A program made the position numbers and the translations under genes. DNA of 64,000 nucleotides from Aureimonas ureilytica DSM 18598 = NBRC 106430. Its GTDB lineage: Bacteria > Pseudomonadota > Alphaproteobacteria > Rhizobiales > Rhizobiaceae. The notes under the pieces were generated by a model. That model did no database searches, was not told where the DNA came from, and was given only the letters and a program-made list of their open reading frames with translations. Below are positions 34,940 to 45,151 of this stretch, piece by piece. Numbering within the stretch: the first letter of the stretch is position 1; every line of letters starts with the position of its first letter. The stretch covers positions 310,001-374,000 of the forward strand of contig NZ_ARQE01000002.1 of the NCBI RefSeq assembly GCF_000382705.1, written 5' to 3'.

Positions 34940-37540
34940 CTACCGGACGAGCTTCAGGCGCCGAAGCTCGTCGACGATCACCGTGCCGAGACGCAACGTG
35001 TTGATGTCCTCGATCTCCGCCAGCCATCGGCGCGCAGCTTCGGGCGTCAGGTTGCTGTCGGGGTAGATGGGTTGGAGCGCCGCTGCCGAGATCCGCGACA
35101 GACCGAGTTCCATGAACGACCAGCCGGACTTCGTCGCGATGCCGAGTTCCAGCGCCAGCGGGAAGTCGTAGATGTCGCGGATCGCGCCTTCCTGCCCGGT
35201 ATCCCGCAGGACGAGGGCGAGTATCTCGACGTAGGCCTTGCCGAGCTGGACGAAGCGGAAGCGGACCTGATCCTCGATGAGGTCGAACTCCCTGCGGATG
35301 ACGTCGTCCACGACGATCTCGCCCGGATCCCTGACCCTGCTGGCAGGGTTCTCTTCCCGCGTGATCCTGTTGGTCTCGATCCTCCGCGCGTCGGAACGTC
35401 TCTGGCGCTCGACCGCCTTCGCGAGGAGGACGGGATAGGGCAGCCCGCGCATCCAATCGAGCGCTACACCGGAAACCAAGCCCGCGAAGCCCACACTGCC
35501 GCGGTTCACCTCGCGGTGGATCCTGCCGAAGATGGAGCTGTACGCGGTCGAGGCCCCCTTGCCCAAGGGGTTGACTGGCATCAGCTTGCGCGTTTTCCCC
35601 TCCGCCACCTTCTCCAGCATGTTGTCGTAGAGCCGACGCAGTCCGAACGGGTCGACCGTCCAGTTGGTCGCCAGCAGGGACGCCGGGAGGTCGATGCGCT
35701 CGCTGGCGGCGAGGCTCGCCTCGGCCAAGCGGTTCCGCAGCCCCTCGTCGAGGGTGCCGAGAGTGCGTTCGACGTAGCTCTCGACCTCCTTGCTCGATGC
35801 CTTCGAGATCAGAAGCCCAGCCGCCGCCCTGACCCTCGGTGCGTCGTCGTCCTGGGGTGATTCCGTCGGCATGGCGCCGCTGAGCGCGTCGAGGAGGCGG
35901 TCCGGCATGTCGGACGCAGTCCTCAGAAATGCCGACTGGACCTCGTAACCGACGAACGCGTCGAGCGGCTTCTCCGGCCACTCGTCGTAGTCGACGAGGA
36001 ACACGTTGCCGACGATGTCCGCGGACATGCGCCCGGCGCGTCCTGCGAAGTTCCAGAGCGCCGCAGGGGCGAGCGGCTTCCTGATACCCCTCGTGGGCGT
36101 ATCGATGAAGACGTTGCGCGCCGGAAGGTTGATGCCCTCGAACAGGGTGGTGGTGCAGGTCAGGAACTTGACGTGGCCGTCGCGGAAGGCTCCCTCGAGG
36201 GTCTCGCGCAGGAGGGTCGGCATCTTGCCGTAATGGAACGCGACGCCCTTCCGGATCATCCCCGCCAAGGAGTAGTCGGGATGGATGTGTGCCTTCACGA
36301 AGTCGGAGATGGCGGCAAGCGCCGCGTCACCGTCCGGGTCCCGGCCGTGGGCCAGTTGGCGGGCTGTCTCCTCAGCGTCCGTCGGACCCGTCGCGTAGAC
36401 GAGGGATCCGCCTGACGAGCCGAGTTCCAGAGCCGCCGCGGCCAAGCGGCTGCCCGGCACGTCGAATCCCCGCGCGCTGCGGAAGATGCCGAGGCGGCGC
36501 GGCCCCTCCGCCGTCAGGAGGTCCAGCTCGAGCGCATTGCCGACCTCCGCCTTCCTCAACTGGATCCTGTTCTGGAGGACGGAGGGCAGCTCGGATCTGG
36601 CCACCGTCAGTCCGGGCGCGCCGATGGTCGCGCCGACCGTCTCGAAGCCGCGCGCGCCCGGCGCCAGGAGAACCAGCCGCGTCGAACCGCTTCGAGCCAC
36701 GGCCTGCTCGATGCTGTCCTGGAGGATCATCCCCCTGGAGCCGTCCGACAGGTTCTGCGCCTCGTCGACGACGACGAGGTCGAAGGCGATGGAAGTGGCG
36801 GCAAGCAGGACCTGGAGACGCTCCTGCGTCAGCACGAACACCTGGCGGTCAGGGGCGGACCCGTCCAACGTGGGAACGGTCGTGACCCTGACGCCCCCGG
36901 CCTCGCCGAGTCGCCGCTGGATCTTGGCGCCCACCTCCGACAAGAGCGCGCGCGTCGGCGCGACATAGACTGCGCAGTAGGTCGCCGCCCGCTCGACCTG
37001 CCTGCAAAGATGCTCGATGACGAGGAATGACTTTCCCGCCGATGTCGGCGCCGAGATGGCGATCGCATGCGCCTCCGGCAGTTCGTCCCATGTATCCTTC
37101 TGGAAGTCGGTCAGGGGCAGCCACTGGTCGCCCACGCGGACGTTGTTCAGTTCGCGGAACAACGTCCGGCGCAGGGCGTCGAGGAACGAGGACCCGATCG
37201 CCGGACCGTCCGCGGCGACGCGGTCCAGCGCGGGAAAGTTGCCCAGTTCGGCCAGGATGCGGCGGCCACGCTCGTACGCCACCTCGTTGCCCCGCGCGAC
37301 GATGAGCGAGTTCAGGGCGATCGATTGGGCCATGCGCCTGTAGTCGAGGTCCTCGGTCTGCACAAAGACGCCCGCACAGTAGAGAAGCTTCTGGAGTTCC
37401 TCGTCCGACGGCGGCGCCGACGCGGTTTCGATCTCCGCCTCGATGGAGCGGGCGGCGCCCGAGCTCTCGAGGCGTCGGAAGATGTCCGAAAACGCCTCGT
37501 GGCCCGTCATGCGCGCCGAAAGGTCCAGGGCAAAGCTCAT
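34940..37540 (-). CDS. hamB: Hachiman system helicase HamB
   Basis: An 866-residue superfamily 2 helicase. Motif I is ISAPTSAGKS (162-171), motif Ia is VAPTRALL, motif II is VVDEAQN (257-263), and motif VI is NFAGRAGRM. TTTLFEGINLPARNVF is the Ski2-like motif IV/V region. In Hachiman, HamB senses intact DNA ends and releases its partner nuclease HamA upon activation, leading to loss of cellular DNA and abortive infection. Its start overlaps the end of hamA by four bases (ATGA), which fixes both the pairing and the start. It is convergent with the AAA+/M41 gene. Confidence 0.9.
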   Translation of the reverse strand: MSFALDLSARMTGHEAFSDIFRRLESSGAARSIEAEIETASAPPSDEELQKLLYCAGVFVQTEDLDYRRMAQSIALNSLIVARGNEVAYERGRRILAELGNFPALDRVAADGPAIGSSFLDALRRTLFRELNNVRVGDQWLPLTDFQKDTWDELPEAHAIAISAPTSAGKSFLVIEHLCRQVERAATYCAVYVAPTRALLSEVGAKIQRRLGEAGGVRVTTVPTLDGSAPDRQVFVLTQERLQVLLAATSIAFDLVVVDEAQNLSDGSRGMILQDSIEQAVARSGSTRLVLLAPGARGFETVGATIGAPGLTVARSELPSVLQNRIQLRKAEVGNALELDLLTAEGPRRLGIFRSARGFDVPGSRLAAAALELGSSGGSLVYATGPTDAEETARQLAHGRDPDGDAALAAISDFVKAHIHPDYSLAGMIRKGVAFHYGKMPTLLRETLEGAFRDGHVKFLTCTTTLFEGINLPARNVFIDTPTRGIRKPLAPAALWNFAGRAGRMSADIVGNVFLVDYDEWPEKPLDAFVGYEVQSAFLRTASDMPDRLLDALSGAMPTESPQDDDAPRVRAAAGLLISKASSKEVESYVERTLGTLDEGLRNRLAEASLAASERIDLPASLLATNWTVDPFGLRRLYDNMLEKVAEGKTRKLMPVNPLGKGASTAYSSIFGRIHREVNRGSVGFAGLVSGVALDWMRGLPYPVLLAKAVERQRRSDARRIETNRITREENPASRVRDPGEIVVDDVIRREFDLIEDQVRFRFVQLGKAYVEILALVLRDTGQEGAIRDIYDFPLALELGIATKSGWSFMELGLSRISAAALQPIYPDSNLTPEAARRWLAEIEDINTLRLGTVIVDELRRLKLVR

Positions 37541-38619
37541 GTCGGATCGCCTCCAGCGTCGTCGTCGCCCATGTCGATGTCGTCGCCGTCCAACGGCAGG
37601 TCGCGCTCGACCACGCCCATCGCGGCGTAGAACGCCCTTCGGAGCGCCCTCACGTCCGGCACCGCGACGAACAGGACGATCGCCTTGGCGGGGTCCGCCC
37701 CATGCTCCAGCAACTGTCTCCTCGCGGCAAGCCTGAGTGCAGCGTGATCCGCGGCGTACCGTTCGGAGAAGTCGCGCTCGTGAGCGTCGGGGGGCTGGTC
37801 GTCGCGGACGGGCAACCGCGTCCCGAAATGGCGTGCCTCCGAATGGCAGACGACCCCGACGAAGCGCTCCCTGCGCTGGGGCGCATTGCCGCCCATGACG
37901 TCGAAATGATCGAGGGCGCGCTGCCTGTCCTCGCCCTCGAGCGCGTCGAGGTTCCCGAGGTCGGCGACGATCTCGTACTCCCGGAGGTACTGGCGTCGGT
38001 CACCTAGGAACTCGGCCGCCGACTGCGCGTAGGATGCCATGCCCCGCCGCCCGTTGCCCGAGAGCTTGGACTCCAGGAAGTAGACCGTCAGCGCCCCGTG
38101 CTCGAAGACCGCGTGGATTCCATCCAGCCCGTGAACGGGCATGTTGCCCGCAGTCTTCAACGACATCTTGCTCGCCACCTGGGCGGCGGCAAGGTGCTCC
38201 TGCACCAGGCAATAAGCGAGAACCTCCCCCAACTCGCTCGCCCGCGCCGGGTGCCGGACGTTGAACTCGATGAAGAGGTCCCTGACCGCCCGGTAGCAGC
38301 GCGCCACCGCCGTCATGTCACCGCCTGCGATCTCGCGACGGAATTTCTCCTGCTTGCGCCTCGGCAGCGCATAGAACATGCATTCCGCCCAAAGGAGGTC
38401 GGCGAGATCTTCGACCCTCGGCCTGTCCTCGCTGAAGCGGACATGCAGCAGCCCCGTGCGCGGCCCCTCCCATGCGTCGTCGTGAACTGCACGGACGCAG
38501 CTTTTCACCACCCCGTCGATCCTCGAAGGGTTCAGCAACGTCGCGAGCGCCCGGGCGAACGCCTCCGGCTCCGCCTCGCCGCGATCCGTACCGTCAACCG
38601 TCGTGTCAGTGTCCGGCAC
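37537..38619 (-). CDS. hamA: Hachiman system effector nuclease HamA (DUF1837)
   Basis: A 360-residue protein of the DUF1837 family. The PD-(D/E)xK-type nuclease core is visible: Glu132 in ELGEVLAYCL, the conserved SKMSLKTAGNMPVHGLDGIH block with Asp166, and Glu183/Lys185 in YFLESKL. An acidic C-terminal tail (GDDIDMGDDDAGGD) follows. The GTG at 38619 is the only reasonable start; its ribosome-binding site is weak (GAGG ten bases upstream). HamA is held inactive by HamB and degrades DNA when released. All putative catalytic residues are present, so the system looks intact. Confidence 0.88.
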   Translation of the reverse strand: MPDTDTTVDGTDRGEAEPEAFARALATLLNPSRIDGVVKSCVRAVHDDAWEGPRTGLLHVRFSEDRPRVEDLADLLWAECMFYALPRRKQEKFRREIAGGDMTAVARCYRAVRDLFIEFNVRHPARASELGEVLAYCLVQEHLAAAQVASKMSLKTAGNMPVHGLDGIHAVFEHGALTVYFLESKLSGNGRRGMASYAQSAAEFLGDRRQYLREYEIVADLGNLDALEGEDRQRALDHFDVMGGNAPQRRERFVGVVCHSEARHFGTRLPVRDDQPPDAHERDFSERYAADHAALRLAARRQLLEHGADPAKAIVLFVAVPDVRALRRAFYAAMGVVERDLPLDGDDIDMGDDDAGGDPT

Positions 38620-39042
38620 GGGGTGCGGACCTCATGTTCTCGGGCTGACGGTGCCGAGGTTGGAACGTCGATTCGGTCGGCTGCATGGATTCGGCTCGCA
38701 TGGGGTTGGCCGACTAGAGCCGATGGCCGGAGAGAAGGCAACCCGAGAGCGAACGGCCACAACCGCATGAAAGGATTCACCGCCTCGACCCCGGTCGACA
38801 GCCCCGACGCGACATCAGTCCCATGCCACCCGACGTGAACTCAGCGAGCAAGCTCGCCCGTACGGTTGAACGAGAACAAACCTCCTTCCAATCGGGCACT
38901 CCTCAATGCCCGGACCGGATCCGACCGCAGGCCCGAGCTTGGGACCGCCGCCGGATGCCCCGCGGTGCGAAGCGCACGAGAGCTCGTGTCGTCGTGCGTC
39001 TTTGACGGGAGGCATGACCCGATGGCGGGACAGGCGTTCGGC
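38620..39042. other. Intergenic region upstream of hamA
   Basis: About 420 bases with no supported gene; it should hold the Hachiman promoter. GCGAGC-AA-GCTCGC near 38,842-38,855 is a small perfect palindrome. No terminator for the nuclease-like gene was recognised. Confidence 0.4.
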
Positions 39043-40248
39043 TTAACCGTTTCTGGGATCGTTCGCCGCGAAGAGTTCCACCAGCGCCTCGTAGGCCCGA
39101 TCTCCGAACTCCGTTGCAACTCGGCGATGACCCGGGCCCGCAAACACGTTCGACATCGACATGTAGGGAAGAAACCCCGACTTCATGGTGTCGACGGGCC
39201 TGCCGTTCTCGAGCGCCGTCTCCGTCACCGACTCGAACAGACCTGCGGGTACGGGATGGAGGGCGTTGGGATTGTGTATCAGCATGGCCTCCTGCCCCCA
39301 CGTTTCTTCCGGCGCCCCCGGGTCTCCCACAATGTATGCAAAGGGCAAGGGCTGATGGGCGTTGGGATCGGGATCGTTCATGGTTCCGAAGCGGAGCACC
39401 GTCATGTGCTCGTCGGGGTAAGGTCCGGCCAAGGCGACACGCGTGAATTTCGGTACCGTCCCGGCATTCGTCCACAGCACGGCCGACACGTGTTCCGTTC
39501 CCGGCAGGTTGAAGAAGCCAGACGGAATCTCCTTGTCGCCGCTGACGTGGCGGGCGACCTGCTGCTGGTCGATGACGAGCTTGCCGCTACCGTCCCAACT
39601 CGGCGACTGCCTGATCCCGTACAGGTAGAAGGCGGTTGCGGCGCCGCCGAAGCCAAGCGAACCGTGCTCGTGAAACGATTCCACCGCGATCACGAACGGC
39701 TGCCCGGTGACATGGGGCAATTCCCAGTAGGCTTTCGGATCCCTCTTCCTGTTGATCCGGTGCAGGAGCTTGTTCCGCAACGCACCGCCTATTCGCACCG
39801 GGATGTCGTTCTCGGATCGATCCTTGATGTCTTGGATACTCAGGTCCTTGTCGTTCGTCGGCTCGTAGGGAACGAGCCTGCTGCCGCCCGTGTCGGTGCG
39901 GTTCGCGGTCGTGCATTCAATGTGGATCCGAATACCGTCCTTCTCGACACTGAAATCCGGATGGGGAGCGTCGCCGACCAGCGCGAAACCTTCGGAATGG
40001 AGAAGCTCGCTGACGTAGAGCTCGAATGTCCTGTTGTCGAAGCCCGTGGTCTGGAACTGTTCCACGAAGTTGCCGTCGCGATCGGGGAAGCGGGCGAAAG
40101 CCTCGTTCATCATCGCCCGGGTCGATCGGTTGCGCGGCGAATCCGCGAGGAACTTGTATGATGGATGCATCAGCTTTTTCGGCGGGAGCCGCCCAAACAA
40201 GCCTCTCGTCGGTTTGCCGCTTGGTGTAGCTTGCTTCATCGCCGCCAT
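39043..40248 (-). CDS. PD-(D/E)xK-like hypothetical protein
   Basis: A 401-residue protein. Residues 73-113 have the outline of a restriction-endonuclease-like core: Glu76 in FELYVSELL, Asp98 in PHPDFSV and Glu111 in IHIECTTAN. Thr113 replaces the usual catalytic Lys, so it could be a lysine-migrated nuclease or an inactive binding domain. The rest is a large mixed domain without recognisable motif. It starts 49 bases after the end of dnaE2 on the same strand and could be read from the SOS operon. It also lies upstream of Hachiman, across a 423-base gap. Confidence 0.6.
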   Translation of the reverse strand: MAAMKQATPSGKPTRGLFGRLPPKKLMHPSYKFLADSPRNRSTRAMMNEAFARFPDRDGNFVEQFQTTGFDNRTFELYVSELLHSEGFALVGDAPHPDFSVEKDGIRIHIECTTANRTDTGGSRLVPYEPTNDKDLSIQDIKDRSENDIPVRIGGALRNKLLHRINRKRDPKAYWELPHVTGQPFVIAVESFHEHGSLGFGGAATAFYLYGIRQSPSWDGSGKLVIDQQQVARHVSGDKEIPSGFFNLPGTEHVSAVLWTNAGTVPKFTRVALAGPYPDEHMTVLRFGTMNDPDPNAHQPLPFAYIVGDPGAPEETWGQEAMLIHNPNALHPVPAGLFESVTETALENGRPVDTMKSGFLPYMSMSNVFAGPGHRRVATEFGDRAYEALVELFAANDPRNG

Positions 40249-40297
40249 TGATCCCTTTCATTCAGTTGGATCGGCCTCCGCCGAAGGTGCTGCCGCC

Positions 40298-43200
40298 CTA
40301 ACGGAAGTCTCGCGTCTTGATCCGGATCTCATCGACAACGTGGCCGTAAGGATCCGCCATTACCTTGGCGGGCGGCATCCGTGGTGGCGTCGTTGCCGAT
40401 TGGCTCGCCGCATCTGCAACGCCGTCATCTACCCGACCACGGCGCCCAACGCTTGCGAACTCCGGGCTGAGGTCCGTCAGCGCGTGAGCCACCAGATGCA
40501 CGACCTCCCCTTCCCGCTGGATCCGTCCGCGCACACCCATCATCCCGGCGCCGAGCACAGTCCGGCGGTTCGCCTCGAACACCTTCGTCCACACCACGAG
40601 GTTGGCGACGTCCGTCTCGTCCTCGATCGTGATGAACATGACGCCCTTGGCGGACCCCGGCCGTTGGCGCACGAGGACGAGTCCGGCGACCTCCACCCAG
40701 CGACGGTCCCGCGACGACATGGCCTCGGCGCAGGTGATGACGCGCCGCCGGGCGAGTTCGGCCCGGAGGAACGCGACGGGGTGCTGGCGGAGCGTCAGGC
40801 CGACGTGGCCGTAGTCCTCGACGACCTCTCCGCCTTCCGGCATCGCCCGCAGCCGAACGACGGGCTCGACCTGCTCGGACACGGTCGCCGCCTCCCGTTC
40901 GGCCGCCGCGGCGAACAACGGGAGCGGCTCGTCGCGCAACGACTTGATCGCCCACAGCGCGTCCCTGCGGGACAGGCCGATCGACGGACGGAAGGCGTCG
41001 GCCTCGGCAAGCTCGGTCAATGCTGAGTGCGGGACCCTCGCCCGCCGCCACAGGTCGTCGACGGACGCGAACGGCACGTCCCCGCGCGCCGCGACAAGCC
41101 GCGCCGCGTCCGCGTTGCTTAAGCCCCGCACCATCCGCAACCCGAGCCGAACGGCGAACCGCCCGTCGTCGGCATCGGAAAACTCTTCCGCTCCGCTCGG
41201 TTCCAGCGTGCAGTCCCAGCGGCTGGCGTTAACGCACACGGGCCGCAACGCGACGCCGTGCTCCTGCGCGTCCCGCACGATCTGCGCCGGGGCGTAGAAG
41301 CCCATCGGCTGGGCGTTCAGCAGCGCCGCGCAGAACACGTCAGGGTGCCAGCACTTCAGCCAGGACGAGGCGTAGGCGATCAAGGCGAAGCTCGCGGCAT
41401 GGCTCTCCGGGAAGCCATAGGACCCGAAGCCTTCGAGCTGGCGGAACGTGCGCTCGGCGAACTCTTGGCTGTAGCCGTTCGCGACCATCCCCTCGACGAG
41501 CTTGTCGCGGAAGTGGGAGACGCCGCCCGTGAACTTGAACGTCGCCATGGCGCGGCGGAGCTGGTCCGCTTCGCCGGGCGTGAATCCTGCGCATTCGATC
41601 GCGACGCGCATCGCCTGCTCCTGGAACAGTGGCACGCCGAGCGTCTTGCCAAGGACGCGCTCGAGCTCTGGCTTCGGGAAGACGACCTTCTCCTTGCCCT
41701 CGCGGCGCCGCAGGTAGGGGTGGACCATGTCACCCTGGATCGGCCCAGGGCGGACGATCGCCACCTCGATGACGAGGTCGTAGAACGTCCTCGGCTTCAT
41801 CCGCGGCAGCATCGCCATCTGGGCGCGGGACTCGATCTGGAACGTCCCCAGCGTGTCGGCCCGCCGGATCATCGCATAGGTCCTTGGATCCTCGGCCGGG
41901 ATGGATGCGAGGTCGAGGTCGATGCCCTTGTGCTCGCGAAGAAGGTCCAGTCCCCGACGCATGGCCGACAGCATGCCGAGCGCGAGGACGTCGACCTTCA
42001 TGAACTTCAGCGCGTCGATGTCGTCCTTGTCCCACTCGATCACCTGGCGGTCGACCATGGCGGCCGGCTCGATGGGAACGAGTTCGTCGAGCCGGTCGCG
42101 GGTGAGGACGAAGCCGCCAGGGTGCTGCGACAGATGCCGTGGAAAGCCGACGAGTTGTCCCGCGAGCTCGAGCGCGAGCCGAAGGCGCCGGTCGTCGAGG
42201 TTCAGGTTGATCGACGCCGCGTGCTTCTCGTCGATGTCCTCCGACCAGCCCCACACCTGGGACGACAGCGTCTTCGTCAGATCCTCGGGTAGGCCGAGCG
42301 CCTTTCCGACGTCGCGTAGCGCGCCTTTCGCCCGGTAGCGGATGACGGTCGAACACAAGGCGGCCCTGTCACGCCCGTAGGTCTCGTAGACCCACTGGAT
42401 GACCTCCTCGCGCCGTTCATGCTCGAAGTCGACGTCGATGTCCGGCGGCTCGCGGCGCTCCTCCGAGACGAAGCGCTCGAACAGGAGGTCGTTGCGCGAA
42501 GGGTCGATCGAGGTGACGCCAAGGACGTAACAGACGGCGGAGTTCGCGGCCGAGCCGCGGCCTTGGCAGAGGATGCCCTTCGACCGGGCGAAGCGGACGA
42601 TGGAGTTCACCGTCAGGAAGTACGGGGCGTAGTCGAGACGCTCGATCAGCCGGAGCTCGTGCTCGAGGTTGCGCCGGACGCTGTTCGGCAGGCCTTCGGG
42701 GTAGCGCTCGGCCGCCCCCTCCCATGTCAGCTTCGCCAGCGCCTCCTGCGGCGTCAGGTTGGGGAACTGGCGCTCTTCCGGGTATTGGTAGGCGAGCTCG
42801 GACAGGGAGAAGCGGCAACGGCCGGCGATCTCGACCGTGCGGGCGAGCGCCTCCGGATACCGGGCGAACAGGCGGTGCATCTCTTCCGGCGGCTTGAGAT
42901 AGCGGTCGGCATGCCGCTCGCGGCGGAAGCCCGCGTTGTCGATGGTGACGTTGTGCCGGATGCACGTGACGACGTCCTGCAAGATCCGTCGGTCGGGCTC
43001 ATGGAACAGGACGTCGTTCGTCACCACCGTCGGCACGAGCGCCGCCAAGGCCGCCGTCGCGATGTCATGCAGCCGAAGCTGGTCGTTCGGGCGGCGGCGC
43101 AAAGTGAGCGCGACGTAGGCTCGATTGCCGAACGCCTCCCGCAGGCGACGGAGCTGGCGGCAGAGGTCCTCGTCGGCCTCATCGGGAACGAGGATCGCAA

Positions 43201-43567
43201 CCATGCCCTCCCCGTGCGCGACGAGGTCGTCCCAATGCAGCACGCACCGCCCCTTCCCGCCCCGCGACTTGCCGAGCGACAGGAGGCGGCAGAGCCGGGC
43301 GTAGGCCGGACGGTCCATCGGGTAGACGAGAACGGGGAGTGCGTCGACGAGGTCGAGGCGACAGCCGACGATGGCGCGGACGCCCGTCGTCTTGGCCGCC
43401 TCGTGCGCTCGTACGATCCCGGCGACCGAATTCCGGTCGACGACGGCCAGCGCCTCCATGCCCATAAGCGCTGCGGTGGCGAAGAGCTCCTCGGAGGACG
43501 ACGCCCCACGCAGGAAGGAGAAGTGCGAGGTGACCTGGAGCTCGACGTAGCGATGTCCCTTAGCCAT
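40298..43567 (-). CDS. dnaE2: Error-prone DNA polymerase III alpha subunit
   Basis: C-family translesion polymerase of 1089 residues. The PHP domain occupies the N-terminus ([20 protein letters not shown] at residues 9-28). The palm motif [21 protein letters not shown] and the catalytic acidic cluster [16 protein letters not shown] follow. Helix-hairpin-helix and OB-fold regions end the protein ([16 protein letters not shown]). It acts with ImuA and ImuB in SOS mutagenesis. It begins 63 bases after imuB on the same strand, and the operon carries a LexA box. Confidence 0.95.
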   Translation of the reverse strand: MAKGHRYVELQVTSHFSFLRGASSSEELFATAALMGMEALAVVDRNSVAGIVRAHEAAKTTGVRAIVGCRLDLVDALPVLVYPMDRPAYARLCRLLSLGKSRGGKGRCVLHWDDLVAHGEGMVAILVPDEADEDLCRQLRRLREAFGNRAYVALTLRRRPNDQLRLHDIATAALAALVPTVVTNDVLFHEPDRRILQDVVTCIRHNVTIDNAGFRRERHADRYLKPPEEMHRLFARYPEALARTVEIAGRCRFSLSELAYQYPEERQFPNLTPQEALAKLTWEGAAERYPEGLPNSVRRNLEHELRLIERLDYAPYFLTVNSIVRFARSKGILCQGRGSAANSAVCYVLGVTSIDPSRNDLLFERFVSEERREPPDIDVDFEHERREEVIQWVYETYGRDRAALCSTVIRYRAKGALRDVGKALGLPEDLTKTLSSQVWGWSEDIDEKHAASINLNLDDRRLRLALELAGQLVGFPRHLSQHPGGFVLTRDRLDELVPIEPAAMVDRQVIEWDKDDIDALKFMKVDVLALGMLSAMRRGLDLLREHKGIDLDLASIPAEDPRTYAMIRRADTLGTFQIESRAQMAMLPRMKPRTFYDLVIEVAIVRPGPIQGDMVHPYLRRREGKEKVVFPKPELERVLGKTLGVPLFQEQAMRVAIECAGFTPGEADQLRRAMATFKFTGGVSHFRDKLVEGMVANGYSQEFAERTFRQLEGFGSYGFPESHAASFALIAYASSWLKCWHPDVFCAALLNAQPMGFYAPAQIVRDAQEHGVALRPVCVNASRWDCTLEPSGAEEFSDADDGRFAVRLGLRMVRGLSNADAARLVAARGDVPFASVDDLWRRARVPHSALTELAEADAFRPSIGLSRRDALWAIKSLRDEPLPLFAAAAEREAATVSEQVEPVVRLRAMPEGGEVVEDYGHVGLTLRQHPVAFLRAELARRRVITCAEAMSSRDRRWVEVAGLVLVRQRPGSAKGVMFITIEDETDVANLVVWTKVFEANRRTVLGAGMMGVRGRIQREGEVVHLVAHALTDLSPEFASVGRRGRVDDGVADAASQSATTPPRMPPAKVMADPYGHVVDEIRIKTRDFR

Positions 43568-43630
43568 GGGGACGCTCAGGCATCGACCGTCCCTGTCGCT
43601 TCGGATGGCATGCCCTCTCCGCCCCCGCCG

Positions 43631-45151
43631 TCATCCGAAAACACCATGCAGGAACCAGCGGTGGGATCCCGTCGCGGGATGTTCGCCGTCACCGGCGCGG
43701 AAGATCCAGTACCGCTCGCCCGCGTCGTCCTCCACTCGGAAGTAGTCCCTAACCTCGGCCGCCTCCGCTTCCCGCTTCCACCACTCACCGAACACGCGCT
43801 CCGGTCCGTCGGCGCGGCGGACGCGGCGCCGCTGGCCGCGCCACGAGAACCAGACGGGTGGGTTGTCGGGAAGGAGCGCCATCGTCTCGACGGGCTCGGG
43901 TCTGACCAACAACCTCGATGGGCGCGGCCAGTGGTCGTCCCAGGACGCACCGTCGTCGACGCTCATCGGCTCGACACGCGTGACGGAGCGCTCCGGGACG
44001 TCGCTGGCCACAGGAGCGAAGCGGTACAGGCGCCGCTCGCCGATGCGGTTCGCCAGGAGGTCGACCAAGCCCGAGACGTCCGGCTCAGGCTCCTCAACCA
44101 GTGACGAGACGACCTGACTGGCGCCCAGAGGTTCGGCATGGGTCGCCGCAAGCGTCATGACCTCGATCCCGAAGCCAGGGTCCACCTTCTCGATCCGGTC
44201 GCAAAGGAGACGCGTCAGGCGACGCGCGTCGCGCTCCGCCTTGGCCGTGCCGATGCGAATGGCTTCCCAGCGGTTGTCGACCCGCCCGAACAGAAGGTCG
44301 AGGCGGCGGGCGCCAAGGCCACGTAGCTCAAGTTCGGCGACGAGCTGGACGATCAGCTTGCCGACGTACCGCTTGATGGTCTCCGGTGCGCCAATCGGCT
44401 CGCCGAACACGCGTCGCACCTCGACGAGGTCCGGCGACCGGACGGGCTCGATCGGCTCGGGCACATTACCGAACGCTTGGTCCAGCCGCCGGATGAACTG
44501 CGGACCGAAGCGCTGGACGAGCGGGGCCCTGGGCTGCGCGGCAAGGTCGCCGACCGTCGCGAAGCCGAGGACATGGAGGTCATGGCGCATGCGCTCAGGC
44601 AGCCGCAAGGCGGCCAGCGGCAGGCGCGACAGGGCGTGGTCCGTCCGCCCCGGTTCCACGAGGACCATGGCGGCTCCCGCATGCCGGGCGGCAGCATGGG
44701 CGGCACCCCAGGTGTCGGCAATGGCGACACGCGCTTCCAACCCCGACGAGGCGAAGCGGTCGACGATCGTGCGGAGCATCGCCTCCTCCCCGCCGTGCAG
44801 GTGATCGGCGCCGGTCGTGTCGACGACAAGCCCGTCCGGCGGGTCGGCGGCGACCACGGGCGAGAACCGGAGGGCCCAGACGGCCAGACGATCGAGCGCG
44901 TCCGCGTCCCCGACCGGGTCGGCGTCCAAAATGGCGAGGCCGGGAACCAGGGCCTGGGCCTTCGTTGCGGGCATGCCGACATGGAGGCCGGCGCTTTCGG
45001 CCAGTTCATCCGCCGCCACGACGACGCGGCGGCTCCCGTCCCGCCCGATGAGCACGAGCGGCACGTCAGCCGGTGGCGCGCTTCCGGGCGACTTGCGGCG
45101 CAGCCGATCGGTCGGCCACCGAGGCAGGAAAAGCGAGACGACCCTTGCCAT
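43631..45151 (-). CDS. imuB: ImuB, Y-family polymerase-like protein
   Basis: A 506-residue Y-family polymerase homologue of the SOS mutasome. ImuB proteins lack the catalytic acids and act as the hub linking DnaE2, ImuA and the beta clamp. Here VDTTGADHLHGGE stands where active Y-family enzymes carry their acidic motif, consistent with loss of catalysis. ATG at 45151 (MARVVSLFLPRWPTDRL) is the conserved start, with GGAGG seven bases upstream. It overlaps the 3' end of imuA by 86 bases in another frame. Confidence 0.93.
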   Translation of the reverse strand: MARVVSLFLPRWPTDRLRRKSPGSAPPADVPLVLIGRDGSRRVVVAADELAESAGLHVGMPATKAQALVPGLAILDADPVGDADALDRLAVWALRFSPVVAADPPDGLVVDTTGADHLHGGEEAMLRTIVDRFASSGLEARVAIADTWGAAHAAARHAGAAMVLVEPGRTDHALSRLPLAALRLPERMRHDLHVLGFATVGDLAAQPRAPLVQRFGPQFIRRLDQAFGNVPEPIEPVRSPDLVEVRRVFGEPIGAPETIKRYVGKLIVQLVAELELRGLGARRLDLLFGRVDNRWEAIRIGTAKAERDARRLTRLLCDRIEKVDPGFGIEVMTLAATHAEPLGASQVVSSLVEEPEPDVSGLVDLLANRIGERRLYRFAPVASDVPERSVTRVEPMSVDDGASWDDHWPRPSRLLVRPEPVETMALLPDNPPVWFSWRGQRRRVRRADGPERVFGEWWKREAEAAEVRDYFRVEDDAGERYWIFRAGDGEHPATGSHRWFLHGVFG

